24,064 nt of DNA. It comes from Asanoa sp040654855 (GTDB lineage: Bacteria; Actinomycetota; Actinomycetes; Mycobacteriales; Micromonosporaceae). The stretch is taken from positions 1-24,064 of the forward strand of contig NZ_JBFAIU010000085.1 of NCBI RefSeq assembly GCF_040654855.1, in the 5' to 3' direction. Below are positions 1-6,205 of the stretch, piece after piece (positions within the stretch are counted from its first letter, which is position 1; every line of letters starts with the position of its first letter). Below the pieces are notes generated by a model. The model searched no databases and was not told the DNA's origin. It saw nothing but the letters and a program-made list of their open reading frames with translations. A program made the translations under genes and the position numbers.

Positions 1-88
1 CAGCCGTGGCACATCGCGCGGGTGAAGGAGCACCCGGGCGAGCCGATGACGGTCGACGACGCGCTCTTCCAGATGGAGCTCGTCGGCC
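1..88 (+). pseudogene. hpf: Ribosome hibernation promoting factor, internal/C-terminal fragment
   Basis: Frame 1 from the first base reads like the start of the C-terminal domain of long-form ribosome hibernation promoting factor (S30AE/sigma-54 modulation family). The telling stretch is MTVDDALFQMELVG at about 46-87. In that family the next residues are His-Asp and an aromatic run. Here the match stops abruptly after the Gly at 85-87, and frame 2 takes over with haem-oxidase sequence. The HPF domain binds the 30S subunit and dimerises ribosomes in stationary phase, but this piece cannot do so alone. It is either a chimeric contig end or the remnant of a rearrangement. The family call rests on about 29 residues of recalled consensus. 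Confidence 0.6.
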
Positions 89-931
89 CGCCAGGCCCGC
101 ACCGAGGGCACGCTGACCGGTGCCGTGAAGGCGGCACAGGCCGCGTTCCCGCGTGTGCCGGGCGGCGCCGTGTTCGCCACCGTCCGCGGCGGGGTGAGCC
201 GGCTGGTCGCCGCGGCCGCCGCCGCCAGCCAGGCCGAGATCCGGATCGGCGCCACGGTACGCGAGATCGCCCGCACGCCCGCGGGCTGGCGGCTCACGGT
301 CGGGGCCACCCGCGACCCGGAGTACGTGGACGTCGACGCCGTCGTGCTCGCCGTGCCGGCCCGCCCGGCCGCCCGGCTGCTCGCGGCGGTCGACACGGTC
401 GCCGCGACGGGCGTGGGCGCGCTCGACTACGCCAGCGTGGCGCTGGTCACGCTCGCGCTGCCCCGGCCCGAGCTGCCGGAGCTGTCGGGCTTCCTGGTGC
501 CGGCCGAGAACGGCACCGCGGTCAAGGCGGCCACCTTCTTCTCGACCAAGTGGGCTCACCAGCGCCGGTCCGACGGCGTCGCGCTCGTGCGGGCCTCGGT
601 CGGCCGCTACGGCGACGAGCACGTGCTGCAGCGCGACGACGCCGAGCTGGCCGCGATCGTCCACAGGGAACTGTCCAACCTGGTCAATCACAGCCTGCCG
701 AAGCCCTTGGACACCAAGGTTCAGCGGTGGGGCGGGGCGCTGCCGCAGTACGCGCCCGGGCACCTCGACCGGGTCGCCGCCGCCCGGGCCGCCCTGCGCG
801 CCGGCGCGCCGACGGTCGCCCTGGCCGGCGCCGGCTACGACGGCGTGGGCATCCCGATCTGCGTACGCTCCGGCGAGGCCGCCGCCGACAGCGTGCTCGC
901 CGCCCTGCGGGCCGGCACCGACAGCGCCTGA
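86..931 (+). CDS. hemG: Protoporphyrinogen/coproporphyrinogen III oxidase, 5'-truncated
   Basis: FAD-dependent oxidase of late haem synthesis. In actinobacteria this enzyme (also called HemY or CgoX) oxidises coproporphyrinogen III to coproporphyrin III. About 280 C-terminal residues are present, where the full protein is usually 450-480. The C-terminal FAD-binding signature is clear: AGAGYDGVGIPICVRSGEAA near 826-885. The middle matches the substrate/FAD region (PRVPGGAVFATVRGGVSRLV). The N-terminal GxGxxG dinucleotide fold is missing because the frame breaks into unrelated sequence at about 86-91, so no true start is present. The TGA at 929-931 is followed 15 bases later by hemQ, the usual partner in the coproporphyrin-dependent pathway. 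The product call is secure; whether the gene is truncated in the organism is not. Confidence 0.9.
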   Translation, partial: ARQARTEGTLTGAVKAAQAAFPRVPGGAVFATVRGGVSRLVAAAAAASQAEIRIGATVREIARTPAGWRLTVGATRDPEYVDVDAVVLAVPARPAARLLAAVDTVAATGVGALDYASVALVTLALPRPELPELSGFLVPAENGTAVKAATFFSTKWAHQRRSDGVALVRASVGRYGDEHVLQRDDAELAAIVHRELSNLVNHSLPKPLDTKVQRWGGALPQYAPGHLDRVAAARAALRAGAPTVALAGAGYDGVGIPICVRSGEAAADSVLAALRAGTDSA

Positions 932-946
932 GAGAGGATGGTTCGC

Positions 947-1648
947 ATGACCGAGCAGACCAACGCCGCCCGGATCCGGGAGCTCAACGACACCATCCGC
1001 TACACCATGTGGTCGGTGTTCCGGGCCGCGGAGCCGTTGCCGGACTCCCGCGCCGGGCTGGCCGGCGAGGTCGACACGCTCGTCGCCGACCTGGCGAGCA
1101 AGGACGTCACGGTCCGCGGCACGTACGACGTGTCCGGCCTGCGCGCCGACGCCGACGTCCTGATCTGGTGGCACGCCGGGACGAGCGACGCGCTGCAGGA
1201 GGCGTACGCCCGGTTCCGTCGCACCGGTCTCGGCCGGCACCTGGCACCGGTCTGGTCGCAGATGGCGCTGCACCGCCCGGCCGAGTTCAACAAGAGCCAC
1301 CTGCCGGCGTTCCTGGCGGGTGAGGAGGCGCGGGCGTACGTCTGCGTCTACCCGTTCGTCCGCTCCTACGAGTGGTACCTGCTGCCCGACGAGGAGCGCC
1401 GCGACATGCTGGCCGAGCACGGCCGGCAGGCGCGCGGCTTCCCGGACGTGCGGGCCAACACGGTCGCGTCGTTCGCGCTCGGCGACTACGAGTGGATCCT
1501 CGCCTTCGAGGCCGACGAGCTGCACCGGATCGTCGACCTGATGCGCGAGCTGCGGGCGTCGCGGGCCCGGCGGCACGTGCGCGAGGAGGTCCCGTTCTAC
1601 ACGGGCCGCCGTCGCAGCGTCGCCGAGCTGGTCGAGGCCCTGCCCTAG
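947..1648 (+). CDS. hemQ: Coproheme decarboxylase HemQ (chlorite dismutase-like)
   Basis: Last step of the coproporphyrin-dependent haem pathway: peroxide-driven double decarboxylation of coproheme to haem b in the cytoplasm. The ATG at 938 is in frame, but the purine-rich GAGAGAGG at 930-937 sits 9 bases before the ATG at 947, so 947 is preferred. With that start (233 aa) the key residues fall at His118 (distal), Tyr135 (radical tyrosine, VYPFV) and His158 (proximal, EHG). These are the positions I recall for the Corynebacterium enzyme, which supports the start. The gene directly follows hemG, presumably in one transcript. Its TAG stop overlaps the stop of the convergent globin gene within a single CTAG. 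Confidence 0.95.
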   Translation: MTEQTNAARIRELNDTIRYTMWSVFRAAEPLPDSRAGLAGEVDTLVADLASKDVTVRGTYDVSGLRADADVLIWWHAGTSDALQEAYARFRRTGLGRHLAPVWSQMALHRPAEFNKSHLPAFLAGEEARAYVCVYPFVRSYEWYLLPDEERRDMLAEHGRQARGFPDVRANTVASFALGDYEWILAFEADELHRIVDLMRELRASRARRHVREEVPFYTGRRRSVAELVEALP

Positions 1649-2106
1649 GGCTGGTACGGCGGGGCCACGCCCCAGCCCCAGTGCGGCACGGGCGCGTGCT
1701 CGACCGGCGTCGCGCCCGGCTGCGAGTTGGACATCGCGATCCGGGTGCCCCACTCGAGGTAGCCGACCAGCGCCGCCCGGAACTCCGGGTCGGCCGGCAG
1801 CTCCGCGTCGTCCGCGGCGAGGCTCATCAGCGAGGCGAACCGGAAGCGGTGCTCGGGCGTGATGCCGAGGTTCCGGTGGTGGGCCAGCATGTTCTCGTAG
1901 CCGCCGAGCTTGTCCGTGTAGTCGGCCGGCCCGCCGAACACCTCGGACCACCAGGTGGTCACGTGGTCGCGGTGCGCCCTGGTCACGCCGCCCGGGAAGA
2001 ACGGGCTGAGCAGCTCGTCCCGCTCGACCCGGTCGTAGAACGCGTTGATCATCCGCTCGATCGCGGGCCGGCCGCCGGCCCACTCGTACAGCGTCGGGGT
2101 GGTCAT
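1645..2106 (-). CDS. Group II truncated haemoglobin (GlbO-like)
   Basis: A 153-residue two-over-two globin of the group II type. Likely roles in this family are O2/NO chemistry or redox protection; the substrate here is unknown. Visible landmarks are TLYEWAGG at the N-terminus, a B10 Tyr (Tyr24 in AFYDRV), the FGGP turn at 57-60 and proximal F8 His77 in the AHHRNLGI segment. Counting from the proximal His, the G8 position, normally a near-invariant Trp in group II, is Phe90 (HRFRF). The C-terminus PVPHWGWGVAPPYQP matches a common actinobacterial subfamily. The gene converges on hemQ, sharing the CTAG stop. It has its own leaderless-type promoter (TAGTGT at 2114-2119). The neighbourhood suggests a link between haem supply and a haem protein, but that is inference. 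Confidence 0.9.
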   Translation of the reverse strand: MTTPTLYEWAGGRPAIERMINAFYDRVERDELLSPFFPGGVTRAHRDHVTTWWSEVFGGPADYTDKLGGYENMLAHHRNLGITPEHRFRFASLMSLAADDAELPADPEFRAALVGYLEWGTRIAMSNSQPGATPVEHAPVPHWGWGVAPPYQP

Positions 2107-2113
2107 GATCCGA

Positions 2114-2119
2114 ACACTA
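2114..2119 (-). promoter_or_regulatory. Leaderless -10 element for the truncated globin gene
   Basis: On the minus strand TAGTGT is followed by exactly 7 bases and then the globin ATG. This fits an actinobacterial TAnnnT -10 with transcription starting at the A of the start codon. No ribosome-binding site is visible. The TAG of this hexamer is also the stop codon of the upstream ElaA-like gene, so globin expression may be separate from that gene even though both run the same way. Confidence 0.55.
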
Positions 2120-2554
2120 GGCCGCCCGCGCCATCGGCAGGTGCGGGATTCCGTCCTCGACGTAGCCCGCGCCGCTGACCGAGTAGCCGAACCGGGCGTA
2201 GAAGTCGGCCAGGTGCGCCTGTGCGTCGAGGACCGACGGGCGCTCCCCGACGATCTCCAGCGCGGCGGCCATCAGCCGACCCGCCACGCCCGAGCCCCGG
2301 GCCTCCTTGGCGACCACCACCCGGCCGACCCGCATCAGGCCGTCCGGCTCGGTGAGGACGCGCAGGTAGGCCACCGGCGCTCCGGCGCGCTCCACCCAGA
2401 CGTGCACGGTCGCCGGCTCGGGGTCGCGGCCGTCGATGTCGAGGTATGCCGCCTGCTGCTCGACGACGAACACGGCGCACCGCAGCTCGAGCAGCCGGTA
2501 GAGGGTGATCGTGTCGAGGTCGGCGAAGGACGCCGTTCGGAGCTCGTCTCGCAT
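2117..2554 (-). CDS. ElaA-like GNAT family N-acetyltransferase
   Basis: A 145-residue acetyl-CoA-dependent acetyltransferase. The N-terminal block TLYRLLELRCAVFVVEQQ followed by D-x-D-x-x-D-P-E is characteristic of the ElaA branch of GNATs. The acetyl-CoA loop is RGSGVAG after the beta-4 strand VGRVVVAKEA. A C-terminal YARFGYSVSGAGYVEDGIPH completes the fold. The natural substrate of ElaA proteins is not established. The ATG at 2554 has no clear Shine-Dalgarno, but TATGCT lies 8 bases upstream, suggesting leaderless expression. The stop codon TAG lies inside the -10 hexamer of the following globin gene. Confidence 0.88.
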   Translation of the reverse strand: MRDELRTASFADLDTITLYRLLELRCAVFVVEQQAAYLDIDGRDPEPATVHVWVERAGAPVAYLRVLTEPDGLMRVGRVVVAKEARGSGVAGRLMAAALEIVGERPSVLDAQAHLADFYARFGYSVSGAGYVEDGIPHLPMARAA

Positions 2555-2562
2555 GAGCCCCG

Positions 2563-2568
2563 AGCATA
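2563..2568 (-). promoter_or_regulatory. Putative leaderless -10 element for the ElaA-like gene
   Basis: Minus-strand TATGCT followed by 8 bases and then the ATG at 2554. It fits the TAnnnT pattern seen before other genes of this window. The hexamer lies in the 21 bases between the zinc protein stop and this start. Confidence 0.45.
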
Positions 2569-2575
2569 CGGAGGG

Positions 2576-2836
2576 TCAGCCCGGGTGAGCGCCGATGGTG
2601 TCGGTGATCTCGGCGCCCTGCGCCCCCGCGGACGCCCGTGCGCAGTGCGCGCAGCAGAAGAACCGGCCGCCGACCTCGACGCCGTGCCCGACGATCTTCA
2701 CGCCGCAGTGCTCGCAGATCGGCGCGAGGCGCTGGATCGCGCATTCGAACGAGTCGAAGACGTGCCGGTCGCCGCTGATCGTGGTCACCTCGAACGACAG
2801 CCAGTAGTCGTTGCCGCAGGTCTCACACACCGCCAT
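2576..2836 (-). CDS. Small Cys-rich zinc-binding protein, conserved in actinobacteria
   Basis: An 86-residue protein of unknown function. Cysteines are arranged as Cys4-x2-Cys7, Cys32 (in FDSFECAI), Cys41-x2-Cys44, then Cys61-Cys62-x2-Cys65, with His51 and His64 nearby. This is the look of a two-site treble-clef or zinc-ribbon fold. I recognise the pattern (APxCEHCG, GHGVE, FCCAHCAR) from many actinobacterial hypothetical proteins but know of no assigned role. The ATG at 2836 is chosen because homologous-looking sequence begins there; an upstream in-frame extension to 3199 is antisense to other coding sequence and has no zinc-protein character. The gene is divergent from the CBM48-like gene, with 175 bases between them. 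Confidence 0.8.
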   Translation of the reverse strand: MAVCETCGNDYWLSFEVTTISGDRHVFDSFECAIQRLAPICEHCGVKIVGHGVEVGGRFFCCAHCARASAGAQGAEITDTIGAHPG

Positions 2837-2854
2837 GGTGCCCGCCCCCAATCG

Positions 2855-2932
2855 GTTACCCGCAGCGTTACCCGGAACTATGCCGCCCTGCAACCGGAAC
2901 GCCCGATTTGCCTGTTGGAAACGTCGGGTAAC
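2855..2932. promoter_or_regulatory. Three GTTACCCG half-sites, possible operator
   Basis: The octamer GTTACCCG occurs at 2855-2862 and 2867-2874, exactly 12 bases apart. Its inverse CGGGTAAC lies at 2925-2932. The last two copies extend to a perfect 10-base inverted pair (2865-2874 and 2925-2934). All lie in the divergent intergenic region between the zinc protein gene and the CBM48-like gene, where a regulator of either or both could bind. The factor is unknown. Confidence 0.4.
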
Positions 2933-3011
2933 GCCCGGTGTGTCGAACCCGCCTGTTACGGGTCCGACAGGGAAGCTCCAAGAGGTTGTGTCCTTACCGG
3001 GAGGAGCCGAC

Positions 3012-3296
3012 ATGATCAAGAGAAGCAAGCTGTTCGGCAGCAAGACCCGTGTGACGTTCTGCCTGCCCAAGGACACCCCGGTCGGGCAGGTCAGCGTCGT
3101 CGGCTGCTTCAACGACTGGGAGCCCGGTCGGCACGAGCTGCAGCCGCGGCGGGACGGCACCCGCACGGTGACGCTCACCCTCGACCCGGGCGAGTACACC
3201 TTCCGCTACCTCGCCACCGGTGGCGTCTGGCTCGACGACGAGCAGGCGGACCGGATCGACGGGCACGGCGGCCGGATCGTCCTCGGTCAGCGCTAA
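3012..3296 (+). CDS. Small isoamylase/CBM48-like domain protein
   Basis: A 94-residue protein made of a single early-set domain, the E-set/CBM48 fold that precedes catalytic domains in glycogen-branching and debranching enzymes and forms the glycogen-binding module of AMPK-beta. Visible signature: VTFCLPKDTPVGQVSVVGCFNDWEP, a pattern like VxGxFNxW, then RTVTLTLDPGEYTFRYL. Standalone copies are common in actinobacteria and probably bind alpha-glucan, but no function is established. The start is supported by GGGAGGAG at 2999-3006, 5 bases upstream of the ATG. The stop TAA at 3294 is 42 bases before the kinase gene, which has its own -10. Confidence 0.85.
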   Translation: MIKRSKLFGSKTRVTFCLPKDTPVGQVSVVGCFNDWEPGRHELQPRRDGTRTVTLTLDPGEYTFRYLATGGVWLDDEQADRIDGHGGRIVLGQR

Positions 3297-3325
3297 AGCA
3301 GGTGAAAGACCGGTCATCCCGCCAC

Positions 3326-3331
3326 TAACCT
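3326..3331 (+). promoter_or_regulatory. Leaderless -10 element for the APH-type kinase gene
   Basis: TAACCT followed by exactly 7 bases and then ATG at 3339. Transcription would start at or next to the start codon. A possible weak -35 (TGAAAG) lies at 3303-3308. Confidence 0.55.
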
Positions 3332-3338
3332 CACGGAG

Positions 3339-4250
3339 ATGACCGCCGAAGAGATCGTCGTACCCCCGGCTCTCGTAGCCGCCCAGGTCCGGTTCCGCGG
3401 CGCAGCGGGCCGGGCCTGGGTGGACGGGGTGGCCCGCACGGCGGCGGAGTACCTCGACCGCTGGCGGTTGCGCCGCGACGGCCCGACCCGCAGCGGGGTG
3501 GCCGGCCTCGTCCTTCCGGTGATCACCGAGGACGGCACTCCCGCGATGCTCAAGCTCCAGGACACCGACTGGGAACACCCGGGCGAGGGCCTCGCCCTGC
3601 GCACCTGGGCCGGCGACGGCGCCGCGCACCTGCTCCGCGAGGACCCGGAGACCTGGACGCTGCTGATCGAGCGTCTCGACCCCGAACGCGACCTGCACTC
3701 CGTGCGAGACGACGAAGCCGCGGTGCGGGTCATCGCCGCGCTCCTGAACCGGCTCAACGCGCACACCGCGCCGCCGGAGATCCCGCCGCTGGCGGACCGT
3801 GCCCGGAAAATGATCGAGGACGCGCCGGCGATCGCGGCGAGCCTCGCCGACCCGGCCGAGGGCCGGCTGCTCCAGCGGTGGGCCGACATGCTGGCCGAGG
3901 TGGCCGGCGAGGCCGGCGACCGGCTGCTGCACTGGGACCTGCACTACGAGAACGTGCTCGCCGCGGACCGCGAGCCGTGGCTGGCCATCGACCCGAAGCC
4001 ACTGGCCGGCGATCCGGGTTTCGAGCTGCACCCGGCGCTGTGGAACCGGTGGGACGCCGCCGATGCCGAGCGCACGATCCTGCGCCGGTTCGACGTGATG
4101 GTCGAGGTGATGGGCCTCGACCCGGCTCGCGCGGCCGTCTGGACGGTCGGCCGCAGCCTGCAGAACTCGATCTGGGCGGTCGAGGACGGCGACCACGTCC
4201 TCGACCATCAGCAGGTGACGATCGGCGCCGCGGTCACTCGGCGGGGATGA
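3339..4250 (+). CDS. APH(6)/hydroxyurea-type phosphotransferase family protein
   Basis: A 303-residue kinase-fold protein of the aminoglycoside 6-phosphotransferase/hydroxyurea phosphotransferase family (streptomycin-6-kinase-like). The catalytic loop HWDLHYENVL places His198, Asp200 and Asn205. The metal-binding DPK, replacing DFG, is at Asp218. The nucleotide-binding lobe contains a conserved Lys in MLKLQDTD. Family members phosphorylate streptomycin or small hydroxylated compounds, but chromosomal copies like this in actinomycetes are often of unknown substrate, so resistance should not be assumed. The gene starts with a leaderless-type signal and overlaps the convergent msrB gene by 17 bases (4234-4250). 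Confidence 0.88.
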   Translation: MTAEEIVVPPALVAAQVRFRGAAGRAWVDGVARTAAEYLDRWRLRRDGPTRSGVAGLVLPVITEDGTPAMLKLQDTDWEHPGEGLALRTWAGDGAAHLLREDPETWTLLIERLDPERDLHSVRDDEAAVRVIAALLNRLNAHTAPPEIPPLADRARKMIEDAPAIAASLADPAEGRLLQRWADMLAEVAGEAGDRLLHWDLHYENVLAADREPWLAIDPKPLAGDPGFELHPALWNRWDAADAERTILRRFDVMVEVMGLDPARAAVWTVGRSLQNSIWAVEDGDHVLDHQQVTIGAAVTRRG

Positions 4251-4668
4251 GCCGCATGCTCACCGAGTTGATGCAGTAGCGGGCGTTCCTGGCCGTGAAT
4301 CCCTCGCCGTCGAAGCGGTGGCCGAGGTGCGAGTCGCAGTGCGCACAACGCACCTCGACGCGGACCATGCCGAGCGACCGGTCCTCGATGTAGCGGATCG
4401 CGCCCGGGATGGCCTCGTCGAACGACGGCCAGCCGCAGTGCGAGTCGAACTTCGTGCCGCTGGCGAACAGTGCGGCTCCGCAGGCCCGGCAGACGTAGGT
4501 GCCCGGGGTCTTGGTGTCGACGTACTCGCCGGTGAACGGCCGCTCGGTGCCGGCCTCGCGGAGCACCCGGAACTCCTCGGGGTTGAGCCGGACCCGCCAT
4601 TCGGCCTCGGACCTGGGCAGCTCTTCGGTGGGGATTTCGGTCACGGGGGAGGACTTCTCGGGTGCCAT
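4234..4668 (-). CDS. msrB: Peptide-methionine (R)-S-oxide reductase MsrB
   Basis: A 144-residue enzyme that reduces the R-epimer of methionine sulfoxide in proteins, using thioredoxin, in the cytoplasm. All hallmarks are intact: two zinc CxxC pairs (Cys60/Cys63 and Cys108/Cys111), resolving Cys78 in SHCGWPSF, and catalytic Cys132 in RYCINS. It is expressed from the minus strand, divergent from the small membrane protein gene, with TACGGT 6 bases before the ATG indicating leaderless transcription. Its 3' end overlaps the kinase gene by 17 bases, so the two ends are constrained on both strands. Confidence 0.96.
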   Translation of the reverse strand: MAPEKSSPVTEIPTEELPRSEAEWRVRLNPEEFRVLREAGTERPFTGEYVDTKTPGTYVCRACGAALFASGTKFDSHCGWPSFDEAIPGAIRYIEDRSLGMVRVEVRCAHCDSHLGHRFDGEGFTARNARYCINSVSMRLIPAE

Positions 4669-4674
4669 GCGTCA

Positions 4675-4680
4675 ACCGTA
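4675..4680 (-). promoter_or_regulatory. Leaderless -10 element for msrB
   Basis: Minus-strand TACGGT followed by 6 bases and then the msrB ATG. It belongs to the TAnnnT-N6-8-ATG pattern repeated through this window. No Shine-Dalgarno is visible. Confidence 0.5.
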
Positions 4681-4737
4681 CGACCCCCTTCGCCTGAGGG
4701 CCGATTACCTCGGTGTGACCTCGTCGTTGAGGAGGGC

Positions 4738-5280
4738 ATGCGTACACCGGCCAGGTTGGCCAGTGGTCAGGCGTGGGAGCCCCTACCGGGCGACCCGCTG
4801 TGCTTCCGGCCGACCTGGCGGCAGGCGCTGGGCCGAGGCATGTGGGTGGGGCTGCTGGTCGCGGGCGCGCTCGCGCTGACCGGCCTGTCCGCGCTGCTGG
4901 CGCCGGTGCTCGCGCACTGGCTCTTCGGTGTCGAGCCGCAGCGGTCGGTCCCCCCGCAGAGCTGGTGGGCGCTGGCCCTGCCGGTGCCCGTGGGCGGCCT
5001 GCTCGGGATGCTGGTCGGCCGCCGCGTCGGCGCGGACCTGGACGCCGTCGGCGCCTGGGCGGTGCCGGGGGCGCTCGGCGCCTCGGCGCCGTGGCACCGC
5101 GTGGTCGAGGTGCGGATGGAACGCCGCGGCCGGCGGACGGTGGTCGCGCTGCCGCTGGTCGACGGCTCGATCGTCCGGCTCCGCGCGCCCTACGACGGAC
5201 ACGGGCTGGGGCGCGACCCCGACTTCGAGCGGAAGCAGTTCCGTATCCGGTTGCACTGGGAGACCCACCGGTACGGCTGA
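4738..5280 (+). CDS. Small membrane protein with PH-like C-terminal region, unknown function
   Basis: A 180-residue protein I cannot assign to a named family. After about 30 residues come two hydrophobic segments, roughly residues 36-64 and 78-97, then a soluble tail of about 80 residues. The tail contains WHRVVEVRMERRGRRTVVALPLVDGSIVRLRAP, resembling strands of bacterial PH-like domains found beside two membrane helices. The last residues (FERKQFRIRLHWETHR) are highly charged. The start at 4738 follows AGGAGGG at 4730-4736, which is unusually close to the ATG. No better in-frame alternative with a ribosome site is seen. It is divergent from msrB. Confidence 0.75.
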   Translation: MRTPARLASGQAWEPLPGDPLCFRPTWRQALGRGMWVGLLVAGALALTGLSALLAPVLAHWLFGVEPQRSVPPQSWWALALPVPVGGLLGMLVGRRVGADLDAVGAWAVPGALGASAPWHRVVEVRMERRGRRTVVALPLVDGSIVRLRAPYDGHGLGRDPDFERKQFRIRLHWETHRYG

Positions 5281-5334
5281 CCCTGGCTGGGTGATCTGCG
5301 TCCGACCGCTTCGGCGTTTTCGGACATTACGCTC

Positions 5335-5340
5335 TAAGCT
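5335..5340 (+). promoter_or_regulatory. Possible -10 element for the chaplin gene
   Basis: TAAGCT lies in the least GC-rich part of the 114-base gap before the chaplin gene. It would give an untranslated leader of about 48 bases. The pattern match alone is weak. Confidence 0.3.
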
Positions 5341-5394
5341 CCCACAAATGCTCCTTTCGGTACGAATCTCCCGGACGACAGGAACAGGACGACG

Positions 5395-6126
5395 ATGACC
5401 ATCAAACGACGGCTGGCCAACGCTGCCCTGCCGGCCGCCGGCCTCGCGGTTGTGGCCGGCGCACTCGCCCTCTCCGGCCAGGCGGCCGCCGCCGCCCCGC
5501 TCGGCGACGGCGCGGGCCTCGGCGAGACCGGCGACCCGGGCGCGACGGCGGCGGCCGCTGCCACGGACCGGGCGCAACTCGTCACGGACGAGGTGCGCGA
5601 CGCCACCGACCGGGCCCTGGCCGCGGTGGGCGAGGCACCCGCGGACGACGACGCGGACGGGGGCGACGACGAGGGCGCGTCGAAGGGCCCGTCGGACCTG
5701 CCGGCGGCGGCGAAGTTCGGCAGCGGCGTCTCGCACATCGCCACGGGCCACAACGCCGGCATCCTCAACGGCAACCAGGTGGTCGTGCCGGTGCAGGTCG
5801 ACGTGAACCTTTGCGGTAACAGCATCGCCGTGCTGGGCAACGCCGCGGCCTCCTGCGGCGACGACGACGAGGAGCCGCCGGCGGACGAGGAACCGCCGCC
5901 GCCCACGGACCAGGAGGAGCCGCCGCCGGTGCCGCTGCCCCGGCCGGTCGAGGAACCGCCGGTCGCGCCGCCGGTCGCCGAGCCCGAACTGCCTCGGACC
6001 GGCCTGCCGGTCGGCTCGATCGCGGGCTTCGGCGGCCTGCTCACCGCCGGCGGCGCCGCGATGCAACTCGCCGGCGTCCGCGGCCGCTACGTCGGCCGCC
6101 ACCGCCGCCGCCCCCGCCCGTCCTGA
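5395..6126 (+). CDS. Chaplin-domain protein with sortase sorting signal
   Basis: A 243-residue exported cell-wall protein. Residues 1-34 are a typical signal peptide (KRR then a long Ala/Leu core ending AAAA). Residues 119-154 form one chaplin domain: HNAGILNGNQVVVPVQVDVN, then Cys140-Gly-Asn, ending at Cys154. Chaplins assemble as amyloid on aerial hyphae and spores and make the surface hydrophobic. A proline/acid-rich spacer follows, then LPRTG at 199-203, a hydrophobic stretch and a basic Arg-rich tail, the complete sortase anchor. Streptomyces long chaplins have two domains before the anchor; this one has a single domain plus an acidic region of about 80 residues ahead of it. The last codons and stop lie inside a 45-base tandem duplication. 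Confidence 0.88.
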   Translation: MTIKRRLANAALPAAGLAVVAGALALSGQAAAAAPLGDGAGLGETGDPGATAAAAATDRAQLVTDEVRDATDRALAAVGEAPADDDADGGDDEGASKGPSDLPAAAKFGSGVSHIATGHNAGILNGNQVVVPVQVDVNLCGNSIAVLGNAAASCGDDDEEPPADEEPPPPTDQEEPPPVPLPRPVEEPPVAPPVAEPELPRTGLPVGSIAGFGGLLTAGGAAMQLAGVRGRYVGRHRRRPRPS

Positions 6127-6205
6127 GGCTTTGCTCTGCATCCAGATACGCATCACCCCGGCCCGTCCTGAGGCTTTGCTCTGCATCCAGATACGCACCA
6201 CCCCC
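6117..6205. repeat. 45-bp tandem duplication spanning the chaplin stop codon
   Basis: Two near-identical copies begin at 6117 and 6162, period 45. They differ mainly at one position near 6153/6198 and in the last bases. The first copy starts within the final codons of the chaplin gene and includes its TGA. The second repeats that context outside the gene. Each copy carries one arm of the long inverted repeat that follows, so the duplication gives two possible left arms for one right arm. Confidence 0.85.

Noticed and set aside
1..931. A genuine HPF-HemG fusion protein
   Set aside because: The two parts are in different frames, each is cut mid-domain, and a similar broken junction occurs at the other end of the window, so an assembly artefact is more likely.
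22..1323. Long plus-strand open frame of 433 codons
   Set aside because: Its first 22 codons are the HPF fragment; the rest is an Arg/Pro/Gly-rich out-of-frame reading of hemG and hemQ, without family character.
3339..4250. Acquired antibiotic resistance gene
   Set aside because: The APH fold is real, but composition matches the neighbours, no mobile element is near, and chromosomal members of this family often have unknown substrates.
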